Source of the DNA: Paraburkholderia atlantica | Lineage (GTDB): Bacteria; Pseudomonadota; Gammaproteobacteria; Burkholderiales; Burkholderiaceae | Length of the DNA: 64,000 nucleotides | Direction: 5' to 3' | NCBI RefSeq assembly: GCF_009362785.1 | Contig: NZ_WHNQ01000011.1 | Coordinates: 124,001 to 188,000 of the forward strand | Shown here: positions 43,432 to 51,870 of the stretch, piece by piece | How positions within the stretch are numbered: position 1 is the stretch's first letter | How the letters are laid out: each line of letters starts with the position of its first letter | Program-made: the position numbers and the translations under genes | Notes under the pieces: generated by a model | Database searches by the model: none | What the model was told of the DNA's origin: nothing | What the model saw: only the letters and a program-made list of their open reading frames with translations

Positions 43432-43867
43432 AGAGGAAAAAGCGGTCGTCGCCAGGAACGGGGCGCCGGATGCCGCTCGTCATTGCCGTTGGAATATTTA
43501 GAGCCAGCATTGTCGCATGGCGCTCCGCCCGCGCCGAAGCCATTCCCCGACGATTTGCGCGCTTTCGGACCCCTCGCGCCTTTCACGACCTCGCGTCGTC
43601 GCCCCGGAATTCCCGCACGCGCTGCAATTGCCGAAGGCGCGCGCAGATCGACTCGTATTCCGCATTCGACACGCGATGCAGCGTGATGATCACTTCGTCG
43701 CACTCGTTCGCAGAGCATTTCGGACGCTTGACTCGAGGTGTCAGCGCGAGGCGTTTGCTTTATGCTAGGCCGCAGACCACAGCGACCTGGCCGAGCGGAA
43801 CCCTGAACCGCCACCCTGAACGCCGCCTCGATACACTGCGCACGCTACGCGCCCGAACCAACCGACC
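43432..43867. other. Intergenic region between the membrane protein and AGE epimerase genes
   Basis: 436 bp between divergent genes. It contains one minus-strand segment with coding-like codon use (43583-43744, separate entry) and otherwise no supported gene. Confidence 0.45.
43583..43744 (-). CDS. Possible small protein gene lacking a standard start codon
   Basis: In the frame ending at TGA 43583, the codons from about 43744 are strongly GC-biased at position three and encode a sensible small protein (RPKCSANECDEVIITLHRV, then SNAEYESICARLRQL and EFRGDDARS), 53 aa. The frame opens after a TAA near 43756 and has no ATG, GTG or TTG; only a CTG at 43742-43744 is available, without a ribosome site. 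It may be a non-canonical start, a gene with a sequence change at its start, or a remnant. Overlapping frames look less coding-like. Confidence 0.35.
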   Translation of the reverse strand: MTPRVKRPKCSANECDEVIITLHRVSNAEYESICARLRQLQRVREFRGDDARS

Positions 43868-45001
43868 ATGCCAAGCACGACCCCTCCCCCTGCTTCGACG
43901 ATCACCGTCGCGAACGCGCTGCGCGAGCACTTCGCGAACGTGGTGCTGCCGATGTGGCGCGGGCCCGGCTTCAACCACGCGTTGCAGCTGCCCTACGAAG
44001 CGCTCGACGCCACCGGAGGCGAGCCGCTACCCGCGCAACGCTATCGAGCGATGGCCTGCGCGCGGCAGTTGTTCACGTTTGCGCAAGCGGGCGACATGGA
44101 ACACGCACAAGTGCTTTTCGATTCTCTAACACGAACCTTTCGGGACACCGACCACGGTGGATGGTTTTACAGCGTCGACGCGCTCGGCGCGCCGCTCGAC
44201 ACGACCAAAGACCTCTACACGCACGCGTTCGTCGTGTTCGCTTGCGCGGAATACGCGCGGCGCTCCGACAACCTCGACGCGCTGAAGCTCGTGCACAGCA
44301 CGACCGCGCTGATCCAGTCGAACTTCGCGGCCGACGGCGATCTGTTCAACGCCGCGCTGAACGTCGACTTTTCGAAGGTCACCGCTACGCCGCTGCAGAA
44401 TCCGCTGATGCACCTGACCGAAGCGTGGCTCGCCGCCTGCCAGGCGACGCGCGATAACGTCTTCGGCGCCGCGTTGCGCCGCCTCGCTGAGGCGGTCGCG
44501 CGGCACTTCGTGCATGCGCCGAGCGGCTGCATCGCCGAATTGCCGATCGGGGCGAGCGGCAATCGCCTGGAGCCGGGACATCAGTTCGAGTGGTACTGGC
44601 TGGTCGGGCAGGCAGGCGCGCTGTTCGACGGCACGGGGCTAACCGAAACGCTGGCGCGCGCTTTCGCCTTCGCGCAGCAGCATGGCGTGGACTCGAACAA
44701 CGGCGGGGTGTGCGCATCGTTAGACGAGGGCGGCAACGTCAGTGACGCGACCCAGCGGATCTGGGCGCAGACGGAATACCTGCGCGCACTCGCCTGTCAC
44801 GACGATCCGGCCGTGCGCGCGGCGTTGCCGCAACAGATCGCGCGTTTTCAGCGATGCTTTTTGCATGACCAAGGCTGGTTCGAATGCAAGACCTCGAGCG
44901 GTGAAGTTGCGCGCGCCGACATGCCGTCAACCACGCCCTATCACCTGGCTACCGCCTATGCGGCGCTGCCCGTGACTGCCGAATCGGGCGCTGGAACTTA
45001 G
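43868..45001 (+). CDS. AGE-family sugar epimerase/isomerase
   Basis: A 377-aa (alpha/alpha)6-barrel protein of the N-acylglucosamine 2-epimerase / aldose-ketose isomerase family. The barrel histidines are in DLYTHAFVVFACAEYAR, LQNPLMHLTEAWLAA, NRLEPGHQFEWYWLV and TTPYHLATAYAALP, and the conserved GGWFYSVDALGAPLDTTKDL is at about 98-117. Members interconvert N-acetylglucosamine/N-acetylmannosamine, cellobiose, or mannose/fructose; the substrate cannot be decided here. It stands alone, 300 bp before the cold-shock gene. Confidence 0.87.
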   Translation: MPSTTPPPASTITVANALREHFANVVLPMWRGPGFNHALQLPYEALDATGGEPLPAQRYRAMACARQLFTFAQAGDMEHAQVLFDSLTRTFRDTDHGGWFYSVDALGAPLDTTKDLYTHAFVVFACAEYARRSDNLDALKLVHSTTALIQSNFAADGDLFNAALNVDFSKVTATPLQNPLMHLTEAWLAACQATRDNVFGAALRRLAEAVARHFVHAPSGCIAELPIGASGNRLEPGHQFEWYWLVGQAGALFDGTGLTETLARAFAFAQQHGVDSNNGGVCASLDEGGNVSDATQRIWAQTEYLRALACHDDPAVRAALPQQIARFQRCFLHDQGWFECKTSSGEVARADMPSTTPYHLATAYAALPVTAESGAGT

Positions 45002-45302
45002 CTGAATTTGCACATCGATAGATGAAATTCGGCGCTCGATCGTCTCAATAACGAGCGGCACGGATGGACGAATGTCCGCGGCCGCGTCGCGAGGAAATTT
45101 AATGCCGCTGGTAAACCCTGGCGCAAAAAAGTTCTCGTCAGACGTTCTGCAAGCGCGAAAAAACATCAAAACCGGGGAATACCCGGATGCATGTTGATTG
45201 GCGTCTGTCACAAAGACGTGATACAACTCTCCCCTCGCGCTCGCTGTTGCATTCGAGCAATGGCGGTCGCGATGCAATACACAACATTTATTTGGATCAA
45301 AA
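45002..45302. other. Region upstream of the cold-shock gene
   Basis: 301 bp. It is more AT-rich toward its right end (ACACAACATTTATTTGG) and likely holds the promoter and the 5' leader of the cold-shock gene, which in this family is often long and structured. A frame on the minus strand across it is not credible. Confidence 0.45.
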
Positions 45303-45506
45303 ATGGCAACAGGTACTGTTAAGTGGTTTAACGATGCAAAGGGCTTTGGCTTCATCACCCCGGACGACGGCGGCGAAGACCTGTTTGCACACTTCTCGGA
45401 AATCCAGGCATCGGGCTTCAAGTCCCTGCAGGAAAACCAGAAAGTGTCGTTCGAAGTCAAGCAAGGCCCGAAGGGCAAGCAGGCTGCAAACATCCAGTCG
45501 ATCTAA
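45303..45506 (+). CDS. Cold-shock domain protein (CspA family)
   Basis: A 67-aa single cold-shock domain: MATGTVKWFNDAKGFGFITP carries RNP1 (KGFGFI), DLFAHFSEI carries RNP2, and the end is GKQAANIQSI. It binds single-stranded RNA/DNA as an RNA chaperone. The length is typical and there is no extension. A hairpin and then a strong terminator follow. Confidence 0.97.
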   Translation: MATGTVKWFNDAKGFGFITPDDGGEDLFAHFSEIQASGFKSLQENQKVSFEVKQGPKGKQAANIQSI

Positions 45507-45576
45507 GTACCTCAGGTACTTTGAGACAGACTTGGACGTCACGATAGGCGCCTCTACAGGCCCTCGCGTCTAATGC

Positions 45577-45612
45577 AAATGGCTCGCAATATGCGAGCCA
45601 TTTTCTATTTCT
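45577..45612 (+). terminator. Rho-independent terminator after the cold-shock gene
   Basis: AAATGGCTCGCA and TGCGAGCCATTT pair over 12 bp around ATA, followed by TTCTATTTC. On the minus strand the tail GCATTAGACG is poor in T. A smaller perfect hairpin (AAGTACC/GGTACTT, loop TCA) lies at 45507-45523 right at the stop codon. Confidence 0.85.
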
Positions 45613-45636
45613 GCATCGCTTTCAAGCGTGGCCGCC

Positions 45637-47259
45637 TTAAAGGTCATGTGCCACGGTTAATGCGTATTCAGTATTTGCCGCGGAGATTGCTCCACGCTGT
45701 TGCGTGCGCAACACACTTTCAGAAATTTCGAATACCGAAACTGCCTGTTTCAATTGCTCGGTTTGCTGATGCAGCGAAGCCGCAGCAGCCGCGGCCTGCT
45801 CGACGAGCGCCGCGTTCTGTTGCGTCATCTCATCCATCTGCACGACCGCCTGGTTCACCTGCTCGATACCTGTGCTCTGCTCGAGCGACGACGCGCTGAT
45901 TTCGGCCATCATCTGCGTGACGCGCGAGATCGACGCCGACACATGGTTCATCGCTTCGCCGGCGCGCTCGACGAGCGTCGAGCCGCCCTGAATCTCCGCA
46001 ACCGATTCGCTGATCAGCGTCTTGATTTCCTTCGCCGATTGCGCGCTGCGTTGCGCGAGGCCGCGCACTTCGCCGGCCACGACCGCGAAACCGCGGCCCT
46101 GCTCGCCAGCACGTGCCGCCTCGACGGCGGCATTGAGCGCGAGGATATTGGTCTGGAACGCGATGCCGTCGATCACTGAGATGATCTCGGCGATCTTGTC
46201 CGAGCTTTGCGCGATGCCGTGCATCTTGTCGACCACCTGGTTGACGACTTCGCTGCCGCGCGACGTCGCGTCGAGCGCGGTCTCGGCGAGCGCGTTGGCT
46301 TCGCGCGCGCGATCGGCGTTCTGGCGCACGGTCGCCGTCAGTTCTTCCATGCTCGACGCCGTTTCCTCGAGCGATGCCGCCTGGTTTTCGGTGCGCGCGG
46401 ACAGGTCGGCGTTGCCGGTCGCGATTTCGTTGGCGCCCAGATGGATCGAGTCGGCCGATTCGCGCACGCTGCTGACGGTGCGTGCGACGCTCGCCTGCAT
46501 CGTGGCGAGGCCCGAGAACAGGCGGCCAATTTCGTTGCTGCCTCGCGCGGCGATCGGTTGATCGAGACGGCCTTGCGCGATGCGCTCGAAGTGGCGGCCC
46601 GCCTCCTCGAGCGGTGCCACGACGCCGCGGCGCAGCGCCGTATAGACGGCGAGCGTGCCGGCCACGAGCGCGAGCAGAATCACCACGCTGACTGTGCGAA
46701 ACGCCGCCATGCGCGCATCGATCGAATCGAGCGACGCGCGGCTCGCGGCGTCGCCGAATTGCTCGAAGTTGTGCACTTCCGCCAGATACGCATCCTGAAA
46801 CGATTGCGTGGGTTGATCGAGGAAGGCCTGGATATTGTTCGAGTCGAGATACTGCACGAGCTCCGCGAGCGCACCGTGCAGCGCCTTGTAGCGTTCGGCG
46901 AGCGCCGTGGCGCGCGCGCTGTTTTCGTCGCTGGTCTTCCGGGCGCTCATGAAGGCCGCGAAAGACTGATCGGCGGCAACGAGCTGTTCGCGAGCGTGCT
47001 GCACGATGTCCGTGGGCTCGGTGCCCCCACGCACCATGCGCGTGCCGGCGCGCGACAGGTTGATGCGCGCATCCATCAGGCGCTGCGTCGTCTGGTTGAC
47101 CGCGTCGACCTGCTTCAGTGCGATGCTCGACAGATCGCCGACGTCGTCGTGCGTGCGCGTCAGCGACCAGAAGCCCAACCCTACCGTGACGAGCTGGAAG
47201 ACGCAGAACGCGGCCAGAACACATAGCAGGCCGGATGCGACCTTGATCTTGCTAAACAT
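45637..47259 (-). CDS. Methyl-accepting chemotaxis protein (Tar-like, four-helix sensor)
   Basis: A 540-aa chemoreceptor. Membrane segments lie at about 8-30 and 190-210, with a 155-residue periplasmic region rich in helices (for example ALKQVDAVNQTTQRLMDARI and EVHNFEQFGDAASRASLDSI) typical of the TarH four-helix bundle. HAMP at about 210-265 and the signalling tip GIAFQTNILALNAAVEAARA at about 365-385 follow. ATG 47259 has AGGTG upstream; a GTG at 47268 would add three residues. It is divergent from the PaaI thioesterase gene. Confidence 0.92.
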   Translation of the reverse strand: MFSKIKVASGLLCVLAAFCVFQLVTVGLGFWSLTRTHDDVGDLSSIALKQVDAVNQTTQRLMDARINLSRAGTRMVRGGTEPTDIVQHAREQLVAADQSFAAFMSARKTSDENSARATALAERYKALHGALAELVQYLDSNNIQAFLDQPTQSFQDAYLAEVHNFEQFGDAASRASLDSIDARMAAFRTVSVVILLALVAGTLAVYTALRRGVVAPLEEAGRHFERIAQGRLDQPIAARGSNEIGRLFSGLATMQASVARTVSSVRESADSIHLGANEIATGNADLSARTENQAASLEETASSMEELTATVRQNADRAREANALAETALDATSRGSEVVNQVVDKMHGIAQSSDKIAEIISVIDGIAFQTNILALNAAVEAARAGEQGRGFAVVAGEVRGLAQRSAQSAKEIKTLISESVAEIQGGSTLVERAGEAMNHVSASISRVTQMMAEISASSLEQSTGIEQVNQAVVQMDEMTQQNAALVEQAAAAAASLHQQTEQLKQAVSVFEISESVLRTQQRGAISAANTEYALTVAHDL

Positions 47260-47543
47260 CGGGGACACCTGGGAACAAAGAATGACGAGGGCTACACCCA
47301 GGGTTAACGGCAGGGTGAATGACGGCTTGAGGCCAATTCACGCAAAAAGCGCTCTACGTGCAGGTTTCATCGGCGATCGTCGCGATTGACGTTGTTTTGC
47401 GCAACAATGCGTCGCTCATCGCGAGGATTCACCTTGCGCAGCGCAGCGGCACTTCCTAGAGTGGGTAGGGACCGCCTGGCGCTCGCCGCGCGGATGCTCC
47501 GTTGCACCGATGCACCACCCCGACCCTGCATGAAGGAACCACG

Positions 47544-47978
47544 ATGACAGACCTACTCGACCGGGCGCGCGGCGCACTGCACGCCCAGCCGTTCAGCATG
47601 CTGCTGGGCGCGGAGTTGATGCACGCCAGCAGCGAAGAGCTCACCCTGTGTCTGCCGATTCGCGATGAACTGCGGCAGCAGCATGGTTTCGTGCATGGCG
47701 GCGTCATCAGCTATCTCGCCGACAATGCGTTGACGTTCGCGGGCGCGCTGTCGCTGGGTCCGAGAGTCGTGACCGGTGAATACAAGATCAACTATCTGCG
47801 CCCGGCAGTGAAGGGCACGCTGATCGCGCGCGCTAGCGTCGTCTATGCGGGCCGGCATCAGGCCACCTGCCAGTGCAGCGTGTTCGTGATGGAGGGGAAT
47901 CGCGAAAAGCTGGTGGCGGTTGCGCAGGGGACCGTGAATCGGATCGGGGAGAATGGGGAGCAGGAGGCGGGGAATTAA
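47544..47978 (+). CDS. PaaI-family hotdog thioesterase
   Basis: A 144-aa single hotdog domain. The active-site loop is HGFVHGGVISYLADNALTFA, where HGG and the following acidic/asparagine residues are typical of PaaI/YbgC-like acyl-CoA thioesterases, and KINYLRPAVKGTLIARASVV completes the signature. It hydrolyses acyl- or aryl-acyl-CoA thioesters; substrate unknown. ATG 47544 has AAGGA seven bases upstream. A shared terminator separates it from the convergent FAH gene. Confidence 0.9.
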   Translation: MTDLLDRARGALHAQPFSMLLGAELMHASSEELTLCLPIRDELRQQHGFVHGGVISYLADNALTFAGALSLGPRVVTGEYKINYLRPAVKGTLIARASVVYAGRHQATCQCSVFVMEGNREKLVAVAQGTVNRIGENGEQEAGN

Positions 47979-47992
47979 AGCCGCGCGGTATG

Positions 47993-48035
47993 AAAAAGGC
48001 CGCTCCTGCGCGTAACAGGAACGGCCTTTCATTTC
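47993..48035. terminator. Bidirectional terminator between PaaI and FAH genes
   Basis: AAAGGCCG-C-TCCTG and CAGGA-A-CGGCCTTT form a 13-bp stem with one mismatch and loop CGCGTAA. Plus-strand tail TTTCATTTC; minus-strand tail CTTTTTCATACC. Confidence 0.85.
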
Positions 48036-48064
48036 ACAGCGATACGACAGAAAGAGAAAGCGCG

Positions 48065-48913
48065 TTACTCAGCCGCGTTAGTCTTCTGCGTCTGCTCGCC
48101 CAGCCCTTCGATACCCAGACGCACCGTCTGCCCCGGCTTCAGGAATACCGGGTTCGGCTTCACGCCCATCCCGACGCCCGGCGGCGTGCCGGTCGAGATC
48201 ACGTCGCCCGGCTGCAGGCTCATGCACTGCGACACATACGACACCAGCTTCGCGACACTGAAGATCATCGTCTTCGTGCTGCCGTTCTGGTAGCGATGGC
48301 CGTCCACTTCGAGCCACAGGCTCAGGTTCTGCGGATCGGCGACTTCATCGCGCGTGACGACCCACGGGCCGATCGGGCCGAACGTGTCGAAGCCCTTGCC
48401 CTTGTCCCACGTGCCGCCGCGCTCGATCTGCCATTCGCGCTCCGACACGTCGTTGACGACGCAGTAGCCGGCCACGTGCTCGAGCGCGTTCGCTTCGTCG
48501 ACGTATTTCGCCGCCTTGCCGATCACGACGCCGAGTTCCACTTCCCAGTCGGTCTTCTTCGAACCGCGCGGGATTTCGATGTCGTCGTTCGGGCCGCTGA
48601 TCGCGCTCGTCCACTTGTTGAAGATGACCGGTTCGGCCGGCACCGGCAGATTCGATTCCGCCGCGTGATCCGCGTAGTTCAGGCCAATGCAGATGAACTT
48701 GCCGACCTTGCCGACGCACGGGCCCACGCGCGGATTGCCTTCGACGACCGGCAGCGTTGCCGGATCGAGTGCACGCAGTTTCGCGAGGCTTTCATCGCCG
48801 AGCACAGCGCCGTCGATATCGCCCACCACCTTCGACAGATCGCGAATCTTGCCTTGCGCGTCCAGCAGGCCCGGCTTTTCCTGGCCCTTCGGCCCATAAC
48901 GAAGCAGTTTCAT
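48065..48913 (-). CDS. Fumarylacetoacetate hydrolase family protein, probable 2,4-diketo-3-deoxy-L-fuconate hydrolase
   Basis: A 282-aa FAH-fold enzyme starting MKLLRYGPKGQEKPGLLDAQ. The core is FICIGLNYADHAAESNLPVP, then FNKWTSAISGPNDDIEIPRG and the metal-site segment DWEVELGVVIGK, ending in LQPGDVISTGTPPGVGMG. FAH relatives hydrolyse C-C bonds of beta-diketones. Followed upstream by an SDR, a COG3618 lactonase and an aldo-keto reductase, it fits the last step of non-phosphorylative L-fucose breakdown (2,4-diketo-3-deoxy-L-fuconate to pyruvate and lactate). The specific substrate is inferred from context. ATG 48913 has AAGGAAAG upstream. Confidence 0.83.
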   Translation of the reverse strand: MKLLRYGPKGQEKPGLLDAQGKIRDLSKVVGDIDGAVLGDESLAKLRALDPATLPVVEGNPRVGPCVGKVGKFICIGLNYADHAAESNLPVPAEPVIFNKWTSAISGPNDDIEIPRGSKKTDWEVELGVVIGKAAKYVDEANALEHVAGYCVVNDVSEREWQIERGGTWDKGKGFDTFGPIGPWVVTRDEVADPQNLSLWLEVDGHRYQNGSTKTMIFSVAKLVSYVSQCMSLQPGDVISTGTPPGVGMGVKPNPVFLKPGQTVRLGIEGLGEQTQKTNAAE

Positions 48914-48965
48914 CGTTGCACTTTCCTTTACGTTCAGTAGTGTTCGGTTCGTCAATCAATCAGAA

Positions 48966-49709
48966 TCAGTTCGACCATCCGCCGTCGATCACATGGAGCT
49001 GGCCCGTCGTGAACGACGACTCGTCGGACGCGAGATACAGCGCGAGCGCGGCGATTTCCTCCGGCTTGCCGATGCGGCCCATCGGCTGACGCGCGACGAA
49101 CGCGGCCTGCACCGCATCGACCGATGCGCCCTGCGCCTGCGCCTGCGCGGCGATTCGCTGTTCGAGCGACGGCGAAGACACCGTGCCCGGGCAAATCGCG
49201 TTACAGCGTACACCACGCGTGACGAAATCCGCGGCGACGGACTTCGTCAACCCGACCACCGCCGCCTTCGACGCGCCGTACGCGAAGCGGTTCGGCACAC
49301 CCTTCACGCTCGACGCCGCCGACGACATGTTGATGATCGAGCCGCCGCCCCGTTCCAGCATGGCCGGCAAGAACGCGCGGATCATACGGTACATCGCCTT
49401 CGCGTTGAGATCGAACGCGAAATCCCAGTCCTCCTCGCTGCATTCGAGGATATTGCCCGCATGCACATAGCCCGCGCAGTTGAACAGCACGTCGACGGTG
49501 CCGACTTCCGCGGCGAGCGCCTTGATCGCCGCGCCGTCGAGCACGTCGAGCTTGCGCGCCTCGACCGGCTTGCCGGCGAGTCCGTCGATGCGGATATCGG
49601 TGGCGATCACGCGCGCGCCTTCGCGCGCGAAAAGTTCGGCGGTGGCGAGACCGATACCTTGTCCCGCCGCGGTGATCAGGGCCGTTTTGCCGGCCAGTCT
49701 TTGTGTCAT
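48966..49709 (-). CDS. Short-chain dehydrogenase, probable 2-keto-3-deoxy-L-fuconate dehydrogenase
   Basis: A 247-aa classical SDR. The cofactor motif TAAGQGIG is at 13-20, NCAG at 77-80, catalytic Y144 and K148 lie in YGASK, and the structural motif is IINMSSAASSVKG. The acidic TDIR after the second beta strand favours NAD+ over NADP+. It would oxidise the C4 hydroxyl of 2-keto-3-deoxy-L-fuconate if the cluster is a fucose pathway. It is 52 bp after the FAH gene start, same strand, and 33 bp from the lactonase gene. Confidence 0.83.
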   Translation of the reverse strand: MTQRLAGKTALITAAGQGIGLATAELFAREGARVIATDIRIDGLAGKPVEARKLDVLDGAAIKALAAEVGTVDVLFNCAGYVHAGNILECSEEDWDFAFDLNAKAMYRMIRAFLPAMLERGGGSIINMSSAASSVKGVPNRFAYGASKAAVVGLTKSVAADFVTRGVRCNAICPGTVSSPSLEQRIAAQAQAQGASVDAVQAAFVARQPMGRIGKPEEIAALALYLASDESSFTTGQLHVIDGGWSN

Positions 49710-49742
49710 CTACGACTCCAGTTGAATGGGCTGCTAACGAAA

Positions 49743-50573
49743 TCAAAGCCGGTAAAACGCGGCGGCGTTGTCGCCGAACACGGCGTCGCGCTCGGCATCG
49801 CTCAACGACGCGAGCAGCGTGGTCGCCACCGAATGCCACAGCAGATAGTCGCCGTTCAGTTCGAGCACGGGCCAGTCGCTGCCCCACATGAGCCGCGCGG
49901 GGCCGAACGTGTTCAGCAGATGCTCGACGTAGGGCCGCAGCGTGTCCTCGGTCCAGCCCGGCGACGCCTCGGTCGCGAGACCCGACAGCTTGCAATGCAC
50001 CTGCGGGAATGCGGCGAGCCGGGTAATCGCATCGCGCCATACCTCGTAGCCCGCCTGGCCGAAGCGGATCGGCGGCTTCGCGCCATGATCGACCACCATG
50101 CGCAACGCCGGAAAACGCTGCGCGAAGATCTCGACGTACTGCACGTGACGCGCGTAGATCAGCGCATCGAACGCGAGGTCGTGGGCGATCAGCGCGTCGA
50201 TTGCCGGCGTGAGGTCGGGGTTCGCGATCCAGCCGTCGTCGGGCAGGTCCTGCAGCATCGGCCGCACGCCCTTGAACTTCGGCTCGCGCGCGAGCGCCTC
50301 GATCAGATCGGGCGCGTTCGGCAACAGCAGCGGCACCCAGCCGACCACGCCCGCGATCGACGGCTCGTGTCGCGCGATATCGAGCAGGTAGCGGGTCTCG
50401 TCGAGCGTCGGCGCGGCCTGCACGACCATGGTCCGCTCGATGCCGGCCTGTTCGCGCAACGGCTTCAGATCATCAGGACCGAATGGCCGATAGAGGATTT
50501 TCAGCTCCGGCGTCAGCCACTCGTAGTCACCCCGCGCGGGGTCCCAGTAGTGCTGGTGAGCATCGATCGGCAT
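49743..50573 (-). CDS. COG3618 amidohydrolase, probable L-fuconolactonase
   Basis: A 276-aa amidohydrolase-2 family TIM barrel. The N-terminal metal-type motif is MPIDAHQHYWDP (H6 and H8), followed by GVVGWVPLLLPNAPDLIEAL, the histidine in VVDHGAKPP and LMWGSDWPVLELNGDY, with the catalytic aspartate. This group hydrolyses sugar lactones, L-fucono-1,5-lactone among them. ATG 50573 is the family start; the frame runs further to 50699 through the upstream gene. It ends 33 bp before the SDR and starts 7 bp after the aldo-keto reductase stop. Confidence 0.85.
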   Translation of the reverse strand: MPIDAHQHYWDPARGDYEWLTPELKILYRPFGPDDLKPLREQAGIERTMVVQAAPTLDETRYLLDIARHEPSIAGVVGWVPLLLPNAPDLIEALAREPKFKGVRPMLQDLPDDGWIANPDLTPAIDALIAHDLAFDALIYARHVQYVEIFAQRFPALRMVVDHGAKPPIRFGQAGYEVWRDAITRLAAFPQVHCKLSGLATEASPGWTEDTLRPYVEHLLNTFGPARLMWGSDWPVLELNGDYLLWHSVATTLLASLSDAERDAVFGDNAAAFYRL

Positions 50574-50580
50574 GGTCGGT

Positions 50581-51621
50581 TCAGTCCTCGGGCGCGGGCG
50601 CGCGGGGGTCGAGCAGGCCCGCGTCGCGCAATGCGGACCACAAGGCCGCGGGGATCGGCTGCTCGAACGACGCGACGTTCTCGCGCAATTCGTCGGCACT
50701 GCGCGCGCCGGTCAGCACGGTGGCGACCGCCGGATGCGCATACGGAAACTGCAATGCGGCGGCGGCGAGCGGCACATTGTGCGCGCGGCATACCGCCTCC
50801 AGACGCGCGACGCGCTCGATCACCTCGGGCGGCGCCGCGCCGTAATTGAACTTCAGATCGCCTTCGACGCCGCGCGCCAGAATGCCCGAATTGAACGCGC
50901 CGCCGAGCAGAATACTGACGCCGCGCGCCTCGCAGGCGGGCAGCAGGTCGTCGAGGGTGGTCTGCTCGAGCAGCGTATAACGCCCCGCGAGCAACGCGCA
51001 ATCGATATCGCACTCGGCCATCGCGTCGAGGATCACCGCGCCTTCGTTGACGCCGAGGCCGACCGCCTTGATCGCGCCCGTCGAGCGCAGGCGCTCCAGC
51101 GCGCGGAAGCCGCCGCCTTCGGTCAGTTGCCGCCAGTAGTGCGGATGCTGGTCGCCATGCGTGACGCGGCCGATGTCATGCACGAGCAGGATGTCGATAT
51201 CGATGATGCCGAGGCGCTGCTGGCTGTCCTCGAACGAACGCAGAATGCCGTCGTGCGTGTAGTCGTAGATCGCTTCGAACGGCAGCGGATTCTGCCAGCC
51301 TTCGCGGTCGTCGAATGGCGACGTGCGCGGCACGAAGCGGCGGCCGACCTTGGTCGACAGCACATATTCGCTGCGCGGATAGTGACGCAACGCGGCGCCG
51401 AGCCGATGCTCGGCCTTGGTGTTGCCGTAGTGCGGCGCGGTGTCGAAGTAGCGCACGCCCGCGTTCCACGCGGCGGCGATGGTCGCATGGGCCTCCTCGT
51501 CGGACAGGTCGCGGTACAGGCCGCCGAGCGGCGCCGTGCCGAGCCCCAGTCCGCTCACCTGCAACGAGCCCCGGCCGATACGGCGCCGCTGCCCGATCTT
51601 CGATCCGATCGATGCCGACAT
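50581..51621 (-). CDS. Aldo/keto reductase, probable L-fucose (D-threo-aldose) 1-dehydrogenase
   Basis: A 346-aa aldo-keto reductase barrel. The catalytic tetrad is visible as D60 and Y65 in YFDTAPHYGNTKAEH, K91 in LSTKVGR and H148 in LLVHDIGR. It would oxidise the sugar to its lactone at C1, feeding the lactonase encoded directly downstream. It is the first gene of the cluster and is divergent from the IclR regulator, which probably controls it. The specificity among L-fucose, D-arabinose and L-galactose cannot be decided from sequence alone. Confidence 0.85.
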   Translation of the reverse strand: MSASIGSKIGQRRRIGRGSLQVSGLGLGTAPLGGLYRDLSDEEAHATIAAAWNAGVRYFDTAPHYGNTKAEHRLGAALRHYPRSEYVLSTKVGRRFVPRTSPFDDREGWQNPLPFEAIYDYTHDGILRSFEDSQQRLGIIDIDILLVHDIGRVTHGDQHPHYWRQLTEGGGFRALERLRSTGAIKAVGLGVNEGAVILDAMAECDIDCALLAGRYTLLEQTTLDDLLPACEARGVSILLGGAFNSGILARGVEGDLKFNYGAAPPEVIERVARLEAVCRAHNVPLAAAALQFPYAHPAVATVLTGARSADELRENVASFEQPIPAALWSALRDAGLLDPRAPAPED

Positions 51622-51717
51622 GAGCGTGTCTCCCTATTTGTGGTGTTTTTACCATGCGCCGGGTCCAACGCGCAGCCGCAAGGGGCGCGTCTTGCTCACG
51701 CGTGCATTCATTCACCA

Positions 51718-51742
51718 ATGAACGTATTATTCATATTCGAAT
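51718..51742. promoter_or_regulatory. Candidate IclR operator between the sugar genes and iclR
   Basis: An AT-rich island in the 249-bp divergent gap contains ATGAA-N7-TTCAT (51718-51734) and, directly after, the perfect palindrome ATTCGAAT (51735-51742). IclR regulators bind short AT-rich dyads in such positions. Prediction only. Confidence 0.45.
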
Positions 51743-51870
51743 TTTTACAAGTCAAGAAAACTGCGCGACGCGGATGCCCGGGGTTTTCCCTGGACAGCAG
51801 ACATTCAGTTCGCGAAACGCTGCGCTCGCACCAGATAATAAGAACTCCGGACGAGACCCCGACCCTCACG

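Noticed and set aside
45187..45573. Overlapping frames on both strands around the cold-shock gene
   Set aside because: The 67-aa cold-shock domain is certain; the others have no family features.
50572..51870. N-terminal extension of the IclR regulator giving a 694-aa product
   Set aside because: It overlaps the aldo-keto reductase gene in antisense; the regulator has its usual length from ATG 51871.
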